DNA of 52,289 bases. Origin: an uncultured Chloroflexota bacterium. Lineage in GTDB: Bacteria > Chloroflexota > Dehalococcoidia > CAUJGQ01. Location: the NCBI GenBank assembly GCA_937879875.1, contig CALFMN010000127.1, positions 1-52,289 of the forward strand. The letters are read 5' to 3'. Positions 39,801 to 47,116 of the stretch are shown here, in pieces. The notes beneath the pieces were generated by a model. It was not told where the DNA came from. It made no database searches and saw nothing but the letters and a program-made list of their open reading frames with translations. Position 1 is the stretch's first letter; every line of letters starts with the position of its first letter. The position numbers and the translations under genes are program-made.

Positions 39801-39913
39801 GCGTGTGGGTGGCCGTGGGCGACCCCACAACGAACGCGCTGACGCGCATACTGGCGCCCGCCGCACTACGTCTGCCGGGTCATCAAGCCGAAATCATCGT
39901 TCGTAATCGCTGA
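36872..39913 (+). CDS. CopC-CopD-NHL/Vgb-like propeller fusion protein
   Basis: 1013 aa. Signal segment (25-45), mature end HAVLVRSLPEQ (His51). The CopC domain to about 147 ends DGHRWDGTFPFIV. The CopD multi-helix region spans about 165-460, followed by a beta-rich domain (470-600). Two further helices (about 612-632 and 650-672) lead to an NHL/virginiamycin-B-lyase-like propeller (690-1005) with repeats such as PAVGPDGRIWISEMTSNKLAVLDP. CopC-CopD fusions handle periplasmic copper; the propeller adds an external binding or sensing surface of unknown ligand. ATG 36872 follows GAGG. The copy at 1442-4455 is broken. Confidence 0.92.
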   Translation: MRWCLSRDRGARARTDAPAAHTLGFRWAALVAVIVAAISVTASCAGSAQAHAVLVRSLPEQNARLKTAPNRVDLFFSEPLNRSFSTIRVADGAGHQHDRGNVTFTADPTEMAIDLSPLDPGIYTVVWSNVSAADGHRWDGTFPFIVLNPDGSVPAGAIPASAEGGASGGAQPFDVALRWLLLLGLFGATGAFAFTAFVLYPSSRALPAAARSAVRTWSLQLTGTFAAAAALVVLIVNAATLLRSAAQIGSIGAIPDLLTGSVGANWVGRELLALLVAAIALALGRGAVRPDGLVAKGLLAAGALSGLGGLLTLALTSHAAAGAGSAWAVPAEFVHLSAVAVWLGCLAVLPALLRLPVLEGAERRRLQAAALGRFTTLALGAVLLAIVSGAFSALIEFPSLAALKDTAYGRALIVKGLLLLPLFSLGLVNVTRIARRFARFASADDGRTSGQLRRLVRSAVAETVVAGAVIAAAATMVFFAPARDTVPSTPGPTPAETAFAQRLTVSDLTVSLSVAPNQPGDDSYRVQLAGSDIDRVQRVRLRFAGHGARSGQADVIAQPVDGSPGIFTAQAANLGAAGRWRITVNVRRAGHDDIDAGFTDDVASLEPSRSATAFPAHGISEAQTWAALALAVLLLALIMERDHILARVGARARLATVVAAATAAAMALIAVGTVALLTAAGSGAGSKRVGESTPVQAVQSQGMTSWPVPTPDAGLMVPAVGPDGRIWISEMTSNKLAVLDPATNTYTEYRPSLPTAGTMGIVVDRSGLVWLAQGATGSIGRFDPRSGDYRVFATPTINSSPSGIALDKQGRIWFTELGRQRIGVFDPASATFQEYPLPNAHSTPYWLDVGPDGRVWFTDLSVAEVGVLTPGSGHIDLFPVPGAQGTTGIDVAPDGTVWFGVHGRPNALGHLDPASGQISTVPVPSGDIYGISVDRGGAVWAASVRDSVYAFDPGTQAFRAYPTGKGSWWVASAADGSVWVAVGDPTTNALTRILAPAALRLPGHQAEIIVRNR

Positions 39914-40153
39914 TACCCCACTGGCACATCAGCCCGCACGGCCAATTCGCCGAAGTACAGGATAACTGGCTGCCTCCTGATACGTGCCAGCCTTCGCGCT
40001 ACTTCTTGCGAGGTCAGTTGTACTTGCCGACGAGCCTCCACAAGTCGGCTGCCGAACGCAAGAATTGATATCTACGCCGTTCGGAAACCGTTGGCAGTGT
40101 CCTGTCCGTCGCTGGGCTGGAGCACCGGCCTATCCCGTGGCCGTGCTCACTTC

Positions 40154-41185
40154 TCAGGGGGCGACCGCCTGCAGCGCCGCGTCGAGTTCCTCCCGCGTCG
40201 TCGGGCCTTCGAACTTTGCGCTGATCTTCCCCTCGCGATCGATGATGAAGAACCAGGGTTCGGATGGCAGGTGCCATTCCAGCACCGCCGGCATATAGGT
40301 CTTGAGCGGGTCCTGCCAGATCTCGATGTGAATGAAATCCACCTTCCCCGCGTACTTCGGCTCGAGCTTCCGGGCGATCTCCAGCTCAGGTGCGCAGGTC
40401 CGCGATTGGCAGTACCCGGGCGTCGCGAACAGGACGAGCGCTGGATGGTGCGCGGCGATGGCGTCGGCAACCGTCTCCGTGTGCATGTCGGGCGATGGAT
40501 GCGCCGATGTGTCGATGGCTTCCAGGTCGGTGACGTCCTTCACGGTCAGGTTCTGGCTCCGCGGCGCCGGCGCTCCGATCGCCGGCGTCGCGCTGTGTGT
40601 CAGGACGGTGAACCGCACTTGGACCACACCGCTGTGCGCAGCGTCCTTCCCACGCACGATCGCCTCGACGGCCCAGGCGCCCGGCGCGTCGAAGGTGGCG
40701 GTGGCGGAGTAGACGCCGACGTTCGGATCGACACTGGGCACGGTGCGCGTTGTGCCGTCCGGCCGCGTCACGGTCTCGGTTAGCGGCAGCCCGGCGTCGC
40801 GCGCGGGCGCGCGGAAGACCCCGTCCGCCTCCGATCGGAGCGTCCCCTGCACGGTTCCCGAGGCCGATCCGCTACTACTGAGCTGAAAGAATCGGAAATG
40901 GACGCTGGCGTCGGGGATCGGCACACGTTGGCGATCCTCCACGCCCATGGTGAAGCGGTTGCTGCCGACGACGAGCTCTGAGGTCGTTACCTCGCCCGAG
41001 AGACCGGCAGCAGGCGACGGCGCGGAGGCGCTCGCGGAGGCCGCCGCCTTGCCGGAATTTGCGTTGCTGGCACCGCAGGCAACGGTGAAGAACAGCAGCG
41101 GGACGGCTGCAAGGCACCACAGCCGCCTGCGGCTCGATCGCGGCGGCACGATCTGACATGGTCGCGGCGCAACCGCCGCGACCAT
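40154..41185 (-). CDS. Thioredoxin-domain lipoprotein
   Basis: About 343 aa if it starts at ATG 41185; GTG 41149 is an alternative. A basic N-terminus and hydrophobic stretch end in a lipobox (LLFFTVAC), so it is probably lipid-anchored outside the membrane. A middle beta domain (GAWAVEAIVRGKDAAHSGVVQVRFTVL) resembles FixH/YtkA-like folds. A C-terminal thioredoxin-like domain has FATPGYCQSRTCAPELEIARKL (CxxxxC) and EPWFFIIDREGKI. It is the last gene of the copA unit. The 240 bp beyond it (39914-40153) hold nothing recognised. Confidence 0.82.
   Translation of the reverse strand: MVAAVAPRPCQIVPPRSSRRRLWCLAAVPLLFFTVACGASNANSGKAAASASASAPSPAAGLSGEVTTSELVVGSNRFTMGVEDRQRVPIPDASVHFRFFQLSSSGSASGTVQGTLRSEADGVFRAPARDAGLPLTETVTRPDGTTRTVPSVDPNVGVYSATATFDAPGAWAVEAIVRGKDAAHSGVVQVRFTVLTHSATPAIGAPAPRSQNLTVKDVTDLEAIDTSAHPSPDMHTETVADAIAAHHPALVLFATPGYCQSRTCAPELEIARKLEPKYAGKVDFIHIEIWQDPLKTYMPAVLEWHLPSEPWFFIIDREGKISAKFEGPTTREELDAALQAVAP
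41161..41182. promoter_or_regulatory. Perfect 9-bp hairpin at the start of the thioredoxin lipoprotein gene
   Basis: GTCGCGGCG / CGCCGCGAC with a CAAC loop. It would fold across the start region of the mRNA (between ATG 41185 and GTG 41149) and could limit read-through or translation from the upstream YHS gene. Confidence 0.45.
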
Positions 41186-41318
41186 CTTGCATGGAGTGGA
41201 GGGGTCTTTGCACGGTATTGGTTTGGTACGCGCACACCGATGCCGGACTGTTGGTGCGGGAGCCGCCATGCCGGGTTCGCTCATCAACCTGGCCCGAAGA
41301 CGGCGCTCTGCAGCCAGC

Positions 41319-41471
41319 CTATTTGGCGTACTGGGTAGGGTTTGCGTCGAACGTGCGCTTACAGCCTGGCGCGCAAAAGTAGTAGGTCTGGCCGCGGTAC
41401 TCGCTCTTGTGCGCTGCGGTGGCCGGGTCGACGTCCATACCGCAGACCGGATCCTTCGCCATCGTTGCCAT
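41319..41471 (-). CDS. YHS-domain metal-binding protein, 50 aa
   Basis: MATMAKDPVCGMDVDPATAA, then KSEYRGQTYYFCAPGCKRTF and an end at NPTQYAK. This is a complete YHS domain with the CGM and FCAPGC metal ligands. It has a strong GAGGAG ribosome-binding site six bases before ATG 41471. YHS proteins accompany copper and other P1B ATPases and bind heavy metals. It is third in the minus-strand unit after CopA and the HMA protein. Confidence 0.9.
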   Translation of the reverse strand: MATMAKDPVCGMDVDPATAAHKSEYRGQTYYFCAPGCKRTFDANPTQYAK

Positions 41472-41520
41472 GGTGTGCTCCTCTCACGTGTGTTCCAATG
41501 CATTTGTACGGTCCTGTCTC

Positions 41521-41745
41521 CTATGCGGATTCGGTGACCGCCGCCACGGGATAGTCTTCGTCGGCGAGCAGTGTTTTTATGCGCTCGGTATCGATCGCCC
41601 GCTCGTCAGAGTCGACCCGCACCTGCCTGGCCGGGATGTCCACGCGCACGTCACGTATGCCCGTGACCGGACCAAGCGTTGCCTGGATCGTGCGTTCGCA
41701 ATGTTCGCAGGAGATGGCGGGAACGCTCAGCATAGTGATGGCCAT
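41521..41745 (-). CDS. copZ: HMA-domain copper chaperone
   Basis: 74 aa with metal motif VPAISCEHCERTIQATLG and a typical beta-alpha-beta-beta-alpha-beta pattern. Start at ATG 41745 or 41733 (MLSVPA). 86 bp downstream of the Cu(I) ATPase, the presumed partner that receives the metal. Confidence 0.88.
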   Translation of the reverse strand: MAITMLSVPAISCEHCERTIQATLGPVTGIRDVRVDIPARQVRVDSDERAIDTERIKTLLADEDYPVAAVTESA

Positions 41746-41831
41746 CGGCCCTGCCCTCCTGTGCTCCCGCTAGTGGCGCCGATCGCGATGCGATGCGCCG
41801 ACGCAGGTGCTGCTCTCCCTGATCCCGCCGC

Positions 41832-44570
41832 TCATGTCCGTGCGCTGGCGACGAGCAGCGCCGCCACGCCGACAGCGAGTGCCACCACGCCGATGCCGGC
41901 CAGATAGCCGTACGCCCGCACCCGCTCGCGCAGCGGCGGGTGCAGGATCGCCTCAGCGCTCAGCGGGCGACGGAAGCCGCGCAGCCGCAGCGCATTGGTC
42001 ACCACGCTGACGCTGCTCATCGCCATCGCCGCGGCTGCCAGGACGGGGCTCAAGAGCACGTGGAAGAACGGGTACAGCAGCCCGACGGCGACCGGGATCA
42101 GGATGATATTGTAGGCGAAGGCCCAGAAGAGTCCCTGTTTGATCGTCGTCACCGTCTCCCGAGAGAGCGCGATCGCCGTGACGATGCCGCGCAGGTCCCC
42201 GCCGATCAGGGTGACATCCGAGGCGGCCATCGCTACGTCCGCACCGGTGCCGATCGCAATCCCCAGATCGGCCTGCGCCAGCGCCGGTGCGTCATTGATC
42301 CCGTCGCCCACCATCGCCACAACCCGGCCCTGCGCTTGCAACTCGCGTACCGTGGTCGCCTTCTGCTCCGGCAGCACTTCGGCCAGTACGTGGGTGATGC
42401 CGACCTGACGGGCGATCGCATCGGCCGTGATCCGGTTGTCGCCCGTGAGCATCCAGACGTCCAGTCCCAGGGCAGCCAGTTGAGCGACGGCGTCGCGGGA
42501 CTCGGGCTTGAGCGTATCTGCAACGGCGATGATACCGGCGGCGTGGCCATCAATGGCCACGAACATGGGCGTTACGCCCTGGCCTGCCAGGCCCTGCGCC
42601 CGGTCGCCGAGGGCGCCGAGGGCGATCCCGTACTCATCCAGCAGAGCCCGGTTCCCAAGCGCTACTTCGCGGCCTTCGACGCGCGCTTGAACCCCACGGC
42701 CCGGGAAGGACTGGAAGAACTCGGCGGTGGGTGGTGTGAGCGAGCGCTCTCTGGCGCGGGCGACGATCGCCTCGCCGAGCGGGTGCTCTGAGCCGACCTC
42801 GACGGCCGCCGCGAGTTGCAGCAGCTCGTCCTGGCTGATGCCGGCGGCGATAACATCGGTCACCGCCGGCTTGCCACGCGTCAACGTGCCCGTCTTATCC
42901 AGTACGATGGCCGTAATGCGGCGGGCCTGCTCCAGCGCTTCGCCGCCACGGATGAGCACGCCGTTCTCGGCCGCCTTGCCGGTGCCGACCATGATCGCGG
43001 TCGGCGCGGCCAACCCCAGCGCACAGGGGCAAGCGATCACCAGCACGGCGATCGCGGCCTGGAGCGCGTGCGTCAGCCGCGGGTCTGTCCCGACGACCAG
43101 CCAGCCAATGAACGTCAGCGCTGCCAGCAGCAGCACAGCCGGCACAAAGTAGCTGGCGATGGTGTCGGCCAGCCGCTGCATCGGCGCTTTGGAGCCCTGG
43201 GCCTCTTCGACCAGGCGGACGATCTGGGCCAGCGCCGTGTCTTTGCCGACCCTGGTGGCGCGGAAGATGAAGCTGCCGTTCGTGTTGAGCGTGGCCCCGA
43301 TCACGGTGTCACCCTCGCCCTTCTCGACGGGCAGGCTTTCGCCGGTGAGCATCGACTCGTCCACGGCCGAGCGGCCCTCGGTCACGAGACCATCGACCGG
43401 CACCTTTTCTCCTGGTCGCACCCGAATGCTGTCGCCAACGACCAGGGATTCGACCGCCACGTCTTGCTCGCTGCCGCCGCGGATGACCCGCGCCGTCTTG
43501 GCTTGCAAGCCCATCAGCGCCTTGATCGCCGCGCTGGTCTGCTTCCTGGCGCGTGCTTCCAGCCAGCGACCCAGCAAGATCAGGGCGATGATCACCGCCG
43601 CTACCTCGTAGTAGAGGTGGTACTGGAAGCCCCAGTCCTTCGCGGCGCCGGGCCACAGCGTGATGAAGGCGCTGTAGCCATAGGCGACGCTCGTGCCGAC
43701 GGCAACGAGCGTATTCATGTTGGTGGTGCCATGTCTGGCGGCCGCCCAGGCAGGCGCATAGAACGATCGACCAGCCCAGAACTGGATGACCGTGCCCGCA
43801 ATCAGCAGGAATGGCGCAAGCGTGGGTATAGCGATACCCAGCGGCAGGTACATGACCGCCATCATCGCGATGCCGACGGCGAGACTCACGAACGATTTCC
43901 GCTTCAGATCGTCAACTTCGCGCTGCCGTTCGCGCTCATGCCGGTCCAGCGGTGACGTCTGCTGGTCAGCCTGGGCGGTGGTGGTCGCTGGCAACGCGGC
44001 TGGCACTGCGCGCACGTGATAGCCGGTCCGTTCGACCGCTGCCCCTAGCTGGCTCACGTCGGCGACGCTCGGGTCGAAGACCACCATGGCCTGCTCGGTC
44101 GCGAGGTTGACGTTCGCCTCGCTGACACCGGGAACCTTTGCGAGCGCCCGTTCAATACGGCGCACGCAGGAGGCGCAGGTCATCCCTTCCACCGGCAGGA
44201 TGACCTCGTGCCGCGCGGCAGGTTGGTTCGGCTCGAGTGCTGGCGGAACGATCGGTTGCTGCACAGGCGGCCGCGGAACCTCCCGTACGCCGTAACCGGC
44301 ATGCTCGACCGCCTTGACCAGCTGCTCCACGCTTGCCACCGTCGGGTCGTATGTGACCGTGGCCTGCTCGGTCGCCAGGTTGACGCTGGCCTGCTGCACC
44401 CCCTCGACCTTCCCCAACGCCTTCTCGATCCGGCGCACACACGAGGCGCAGGTCATCCCGGTTACCGGCAATGTGAGCTGCGCTGGTTGTGCGGTTGGTG
44501 CGTGCTGTGCGGCGGTCTGCATCATCTCTGGTCCCTTGTGACTGTGAATCGAATGGGTCTGCAGGTTCAC
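41832..44570 (-). CDS. copA: Cu(I)-exporting P1B-1 ATPase, two HMA domains
   Basis: 912 aa. HMA domains near residues 33-98 and 118-185, each with GMTCASCVRRIEKAL-like sites. Eight helices, ion-path motif ACPCALG (Cys514-Pro-Cys516), DKTGTLTRG (Asp558), TGDNRITADAIA, GDGINDAPALAQAD, and the late-helix YN and MAMSS motifs diagnostic of Cu(I). It pumps copper out of the cytoplasm. First gene of a unit with HMA, YHS and thioredoxin-lipoprotein genes, under a MerR-type promoter. Confidence 0.95.
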   Translation of the reverse strand: MNLQTHSIHSHKGPEMMQTAAQHAPTAQPAQLTLPVTGMTCASCVRRIEKALGKVEGVQQASVNLATEQATVTYDPTVASVEQLVKAVEHAGYGVREVPRPPVQQPIVPPALEPNQPAARHEVILPVEGMTCASCVRRIERALAKVPGVSEANVNLATEQAMVVFDPSVADVSQLGAAVERTGYHVRAVPAALPATTTAQADQQTSPLDRHERERQREVDDLKRKSFVSLAVGIAMMAVMYLPLGIAIPTLAPFLLIAGTVIQFWAGRSFYAPAWAAARHGTTNMNTLVAVGTSVAYGYSAFITLWPGAAKDWGFQYHLYYEVAAVIIALILLGRWLEARARKQTSAAIKALMGLQAKTARVIRGGSEQDVAVESLVVGDSIRVRPGEKVPVDGLVTEGRSAVDESMLTGESLPVEKGEGDTVIGATLNTNGSFIFRATRVGKDTALAQIVRLVEEAQGSKAPMQRLADTIASYFVPAVLLLAALTFIGWLVVGTDPRLTHALQAAIAVLVIACPCALGLAAPTAIMVGTGKAAENGVLIRGGEALEQARRITAIVLDKTGTLTRGKPAVTDVIAAGISQDELLQLAAAVEVGSEHPLGEAIVARARERSLTPPTAEFFQSFPGRGVQARVEGREVALGNRALLDEYGIALGALGDRAQGLAGQGVTPMFVAIDGHAAGIIAVADTLKPESRDAVAQLAALGLDVWMLTGDNRITADAIARQVGITHVLAEVLPEQKATTVRELQAQGRVVAMVGDGINDAPALAQADLGIAIGTGADVAMAASDVTLIGGDLRGIVTAIALSRETVTTIKQGLFWAFAYNIILIPVAVGLLYPFFHVLLSPVLAAAAMAMSSVSVVTNALRLRGFRRPLSAEAILHPPLRERVRAYGYLAGIGVVALAVGVAALLVASART

Positions 44571-44611
44571 GGCGATCGCCGAGGCATGAGCCCGTCGAAC
44601 GAGGCACGTGC

Positions 44612-44642
44612 ACCATAAACCCTCTAGTTACTTGAGAGTCAA
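44612..44642 (-). promoter_or_regulatory. MerR-type promoter of the copA unit
   Basis: Minus strand TTGACT (44642-44637), then CTCAAGTAACTAGAGGG, then TTTATGGT. An imperfect dyad CTCTAGT/ACTTGAGAG lies in the long spacer (19 bp to TATGGT). It differs in sequence from the CCTTCCAG sites at 16.9-18.8 kb and is closer to the CTC-GAG form at 13391, so a different MerR protein may act here. The rest of the 309-bp gap 44571-44879 shows no gene. Confidence 0.65.
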
Positions 44643-44879
44643 CGGGTCCCGTACCACCATGATCGCTACGAATTGGCGGTGTGGCCGGTGGCGCGTTGCG
44701 GGCTGGGCCTGAGCGAACGAACACGGTGCAGGCACGCGCATCAGGCACCCATAGCCGTGAACAGCGCCGCCAGACTGAATGCTGAGAGCCTGCCAGATGG
44801 AGCGACGGACGGCGCCGGTGTGACCGGCAAGCGTGCGGTCTGCAGGCATCATCTGGACGGGATCCGTTCCGTTCGCCCC

Positions 44880-45587
44880 CTACCCGGTCACAACAAACGC
44901 GCCAACCATGCCCTGCGCGGCGTGGCCCATCACCGGACACAGGTAGCTGAACTGTCCTTCCTGGCTTGCGGTGAACGTGATCGTTTCCGCCGGCATGCCC
45001 GCTGCCGTCGCTCTCGGCACCGGCATCGCGAACGAGCCCGCGAACGCCTCTGGCGCGTCCATCATCGCCATCGTGCCGAAGGGCGGCTGCGCCGCCGACA
45101 GCAGCCAGCCGTGTGGGGTATCGGCGTCGGCGTTGATGAGCTGAACGGTGATCGCCGCCCCCGTGGGAACGATTACCCGCGGATTGGTCAGGCCGGCGAT
45201 CCGAAAGGTCATATCAGGGCCGTCGTCGGGACTCGCCAGCACCGTCAGGCTGACGGTCGTCGTCGCGAAGTGGAGCTCATTCCGGACGGCATCGACCGTT
45301 GCACCCGCCGGCGTTTCGGAACCCAGCGCGCTGGCCTGCTCAGCTGGTATCGCCTGGACGGAGCGATTCATCATCCCGCCGCTCATCATCCCGCCGGCCA
45401 TCATCCCGCAGCACGCCATCCTATTGCTGCCGGGCATCATCCCTGGCGTGGCCGCGGGGCTCGGTGTGGCAGCGGCGCCCGGCGCACGGGCCGCGGCGAA
45501 CGTACCGCTCATCCAGGTAGTGAGACCAGCCCCGAACAGCACCACGGCCCCCAGTACCGCGGCGGCAGCCACCCATATCCTCCGCAC
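44880..45587 (-). CDS. Cupredoxin with Met/Cys-rich segment
   Basis: 235 aa from GTG 45587 (GGGGAGG ribosome-binding site, six bases away). An N-terminal helix, a Met-rich copper-binding stretch (MACCGMMAGGMMSGGMMNRS), and a C-terminal cupredoxin domain. Type 1 copper ligands are likely His in DTPHGWLL, Cys in YLCPVMGH, the following His, and Met in AAQGMVG. It is a periplasmic electron carrier or copper store of sulfocyanin-like type. Divergent from the XRE gene; an in-frame ATG at 45626 is a weaker start. Confidence 0.88.
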   Translation of the reverse strand: MRRIWVAAAAVLGAVVLFGAGLTTWMSGTFAAARAPGAAATPSPAATPGMMPGSNRMACCGMMAGGMMSGGMMNRSVQAIPAEQASALGSETPAGATVDAVRNELHFATTTVSLTVLASPDDGPDMTFRIAGLTNPRVIVPTGAAITVQLINADADTPHGWLLSAAQPPFGTMAMMDAPEAFAGSFAMPVPRATAAGMPAETITFTASQEGQFSYLCPVMGHAAQGMVGAFVVTG

Positions 45588-45616
45588 ACCACACCTCCCC
45601 GAGGTCACTCCAAGTC

Positions 45617-45633
45617 TACTATGAACCATCGTA
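45617..45633. promoter_or_regulatory. Degenerate BlaI-type dyad near the cupredoxin start
   Basis: TACTATGAACCATCGTA: arms agree at 6 of 8 positions. An ACTATAGT palindrome follows at 45633-45640. It lies 30 bp upstream of the cupredoxin GTG. It deviates from the central CGATA core, so this is a weak candidate. Confidence 0.35.
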
Positions 45634-45746
45634 CTATAGTTGGACATAGAGGCGCGTGGCTGTGCTGCTTCGCTGGCCCCGGCGTGCGCTCCGCCGCGCC
45701 GCGGCCACCCCGCTTTAAATCCGCGCGGGTCAACCACTGCCGGGCA

Positions 45747-45778
45747 TACGCAGTGCGATAGTACTATCATCAACACTA
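45747..45778. promoter_or_regulatory. Overlapping partial BlaI-type sites before the XRE gene
   Basis: CGATAGTA (45756-45763) and TACTATCA (45762-45769) overlap back to back to make the perfect palindrome GATAGTACTATC (45757-45768). Each is one arm of a 17-bp site whose other arm is poorly conserved. It ends one base before the XRE ATG (45780). Confidence 0.4.
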
Positions 45779-45779
45779 G

Positions 45780-46298
45780 ATGCCGGCGACCGCACGTGCC
45801 GCGGCGCATGAGCGCCACAAGGGACAGTTATCTACCGTGGCGACCGTGAGGAACGAGGAGCAACCAGGACTACCTGGGGGACGCAGCGGTCGATACCATG
45901 CACTCGGCCGACGGCTTGCCGCAGCACGTCAGCACGCGCCCGTGACAGCGCAGGAATTAGCGCGGCGAGGGACCAGCAGGATCCAGCCGAATAGCCTGAC
46001 CTTCCGCGAGTTGGCCGAGCGGGTCGGCGTACCAGTCTCGTATATCAGTGACTTCGAACGGGGCATGCGGCGACCATCGCTGCCGGTGTTGCAGCAACTC
46101 GCGACGACGCTCAACGTCCCGTTCGCCGAGTTGGTGGCCCTGGGTGGCTGTACGCCGCACATTCAGGGGAGACGTGCGGTCCTCGTGCCGTCCAACCGCG
46201 CTGACGTGCTGGGCCGTCTGGCTGGGTACGATCGTGCGGCGCTCCTGGAGCTGGAAGGGCTCGCCAGGCAGAGAGTCCCTGCGTGGCAGGAACCCTGA
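45780..46298 (+). CDS. XRE-family helix-turn-helix regulator
   Basis: 172 aa. The helix-turn-helix is at about residues 70-120 (LTFRELAERVGVPVSYISDFERGMRRPSLPVLQQLATTLNVPFAELVAL). The N-terminal 60 residues are basic and unlike the family, so the true start may lie further in. ATG 45780 has no ribosome-binding site and would be nearly leaderless. No ligand domain is evident. Upstream of the chimeric blaI-like gene. Confidence 0.8.
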   Translation: MPATARAAAHERHKGQLSTVATVRNEEQPGLPGGRSGRYHALGRRLAAARQHAPVTAQELARRGTSRIQPNSLTFRELAERVGVPVSYISDFERGMRRPSLPVLQQLATTLNVPFAELVALGGCTPHIQGRRAVLVPSNRADVLGRLAGYDRAALLELEGLARQRVPAWQEP

Positions 46299-46413
46299 GC
46301 TGCCAACGGGAAACAGACCGTCACGATGCTGTACAACTGGGGGTGATTGCACAGGGGATGCCTGTAGTGTCGCGAGAGCCGATGCCGGCGTCGGCGAGGC
46401 AGGGAGGTACCGT

Positions 46414-46875
46414 ATGAGCCGCGACCCCGCGATCAGTGTGTTCCGCCCCGATCGCCCCGGCATCCGCAAGGTGCTTGGCGATCTCGAGGCCGAGATCATG
46501 GAAGAGGTGTGGGCGCGGCCGGCCGATCCGGGAACCACGGTGCGCGATGTGTTCGCGGTGCTCTATGCGCGGCGGGGCACGGCCTACACCACGGTGATGA
46601 GCACGATGGCGCGCCTGGCGCGCAAGGGCTTGCTGGAGGCGGAGAAGGCCGGCATCGCCTACATTTACCGGCCCCGCTTCACCCAGGAGGAGTTCGTCTC
46701 GCGCTTCGTCGGCCGCATCCTGGAAAACCTGACGGCCGCGATCAAAACGCTACACGTCGTCGGGCATCCCTCCATCGTACTCATCGATCGCAAGGGTGTA
46801 GCGCAGGCCCCGATCTTCGGCACCCAGTCGGACGCGAAATTCCGGCCGCCGGTGGTTGCGCTCGTGGGCCAGTGA
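46414..46875 (+). CDS. BlaI-like repressor with foreign thioredoxin-like C-terminus
   Basis: 153 aa from ATG 46414 (GGGAGG ribosome-binding site). Residues 10-105 closely match the other BlaI in this window (RPGIRKVLGDLEAEIMEEVWARP, ARRGTAYTTVMSTMARLARKGLL). After ILENL (about residue 105, near 46730) the family tail is absent. It is replaced by TLHVVGHPSIVLIDRKGVAQAPIFG, which looks like the cis-Pro strand of a TlpA/thioredoxin protein. This suggests a deletion fusion. The DNA-binding domain is intact; dimerisation or M56-dependent control may be altered. There is no M56 gene beside it. Confidence 0.85.
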   Translation: MSRDPAISVFRPDRPGIRKVLGDLEAEIMEEVWARPADPGTTVRDVFAVLYARRGTAYTTVMSTMARLARKGLLEAEKAGIAYIYRPRFTQEEFVSRFVGRILENLTAAIKTLHVVGHPSIVLIDRKGVAQAPIFGTQSDAKFRPPVVALVGQ

Positions 46876-47116
46876 CGGCCGTACCAGATCGCCGAGGCGA
46901 CCACGGGCTGCAGCTGTCGATACCGAACAATGCCCAGCGCGGCTACTCCCGCGGCGGGGTCCGGACGGTGAGTGCGGCTGGTACCGTGAGCGGATGGGGC
47001 GATACGCTATCGACGCTGACCACTGACGACGAGCGGTGCGGGCACCGCATGGCTCCGCGGCACCACGAGTCGAGCATAGTGCAGGTCAGCCGTCTCGCAG
47101 GGGAGGGGAGGGCGAT

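Noticed and set aside
44628..44852. Minus-strand 74-aa frame upstream of copA
   Set aside because: Overlaps the MerR-type promoter, has no recognisable fold and no ribosome-binding site.
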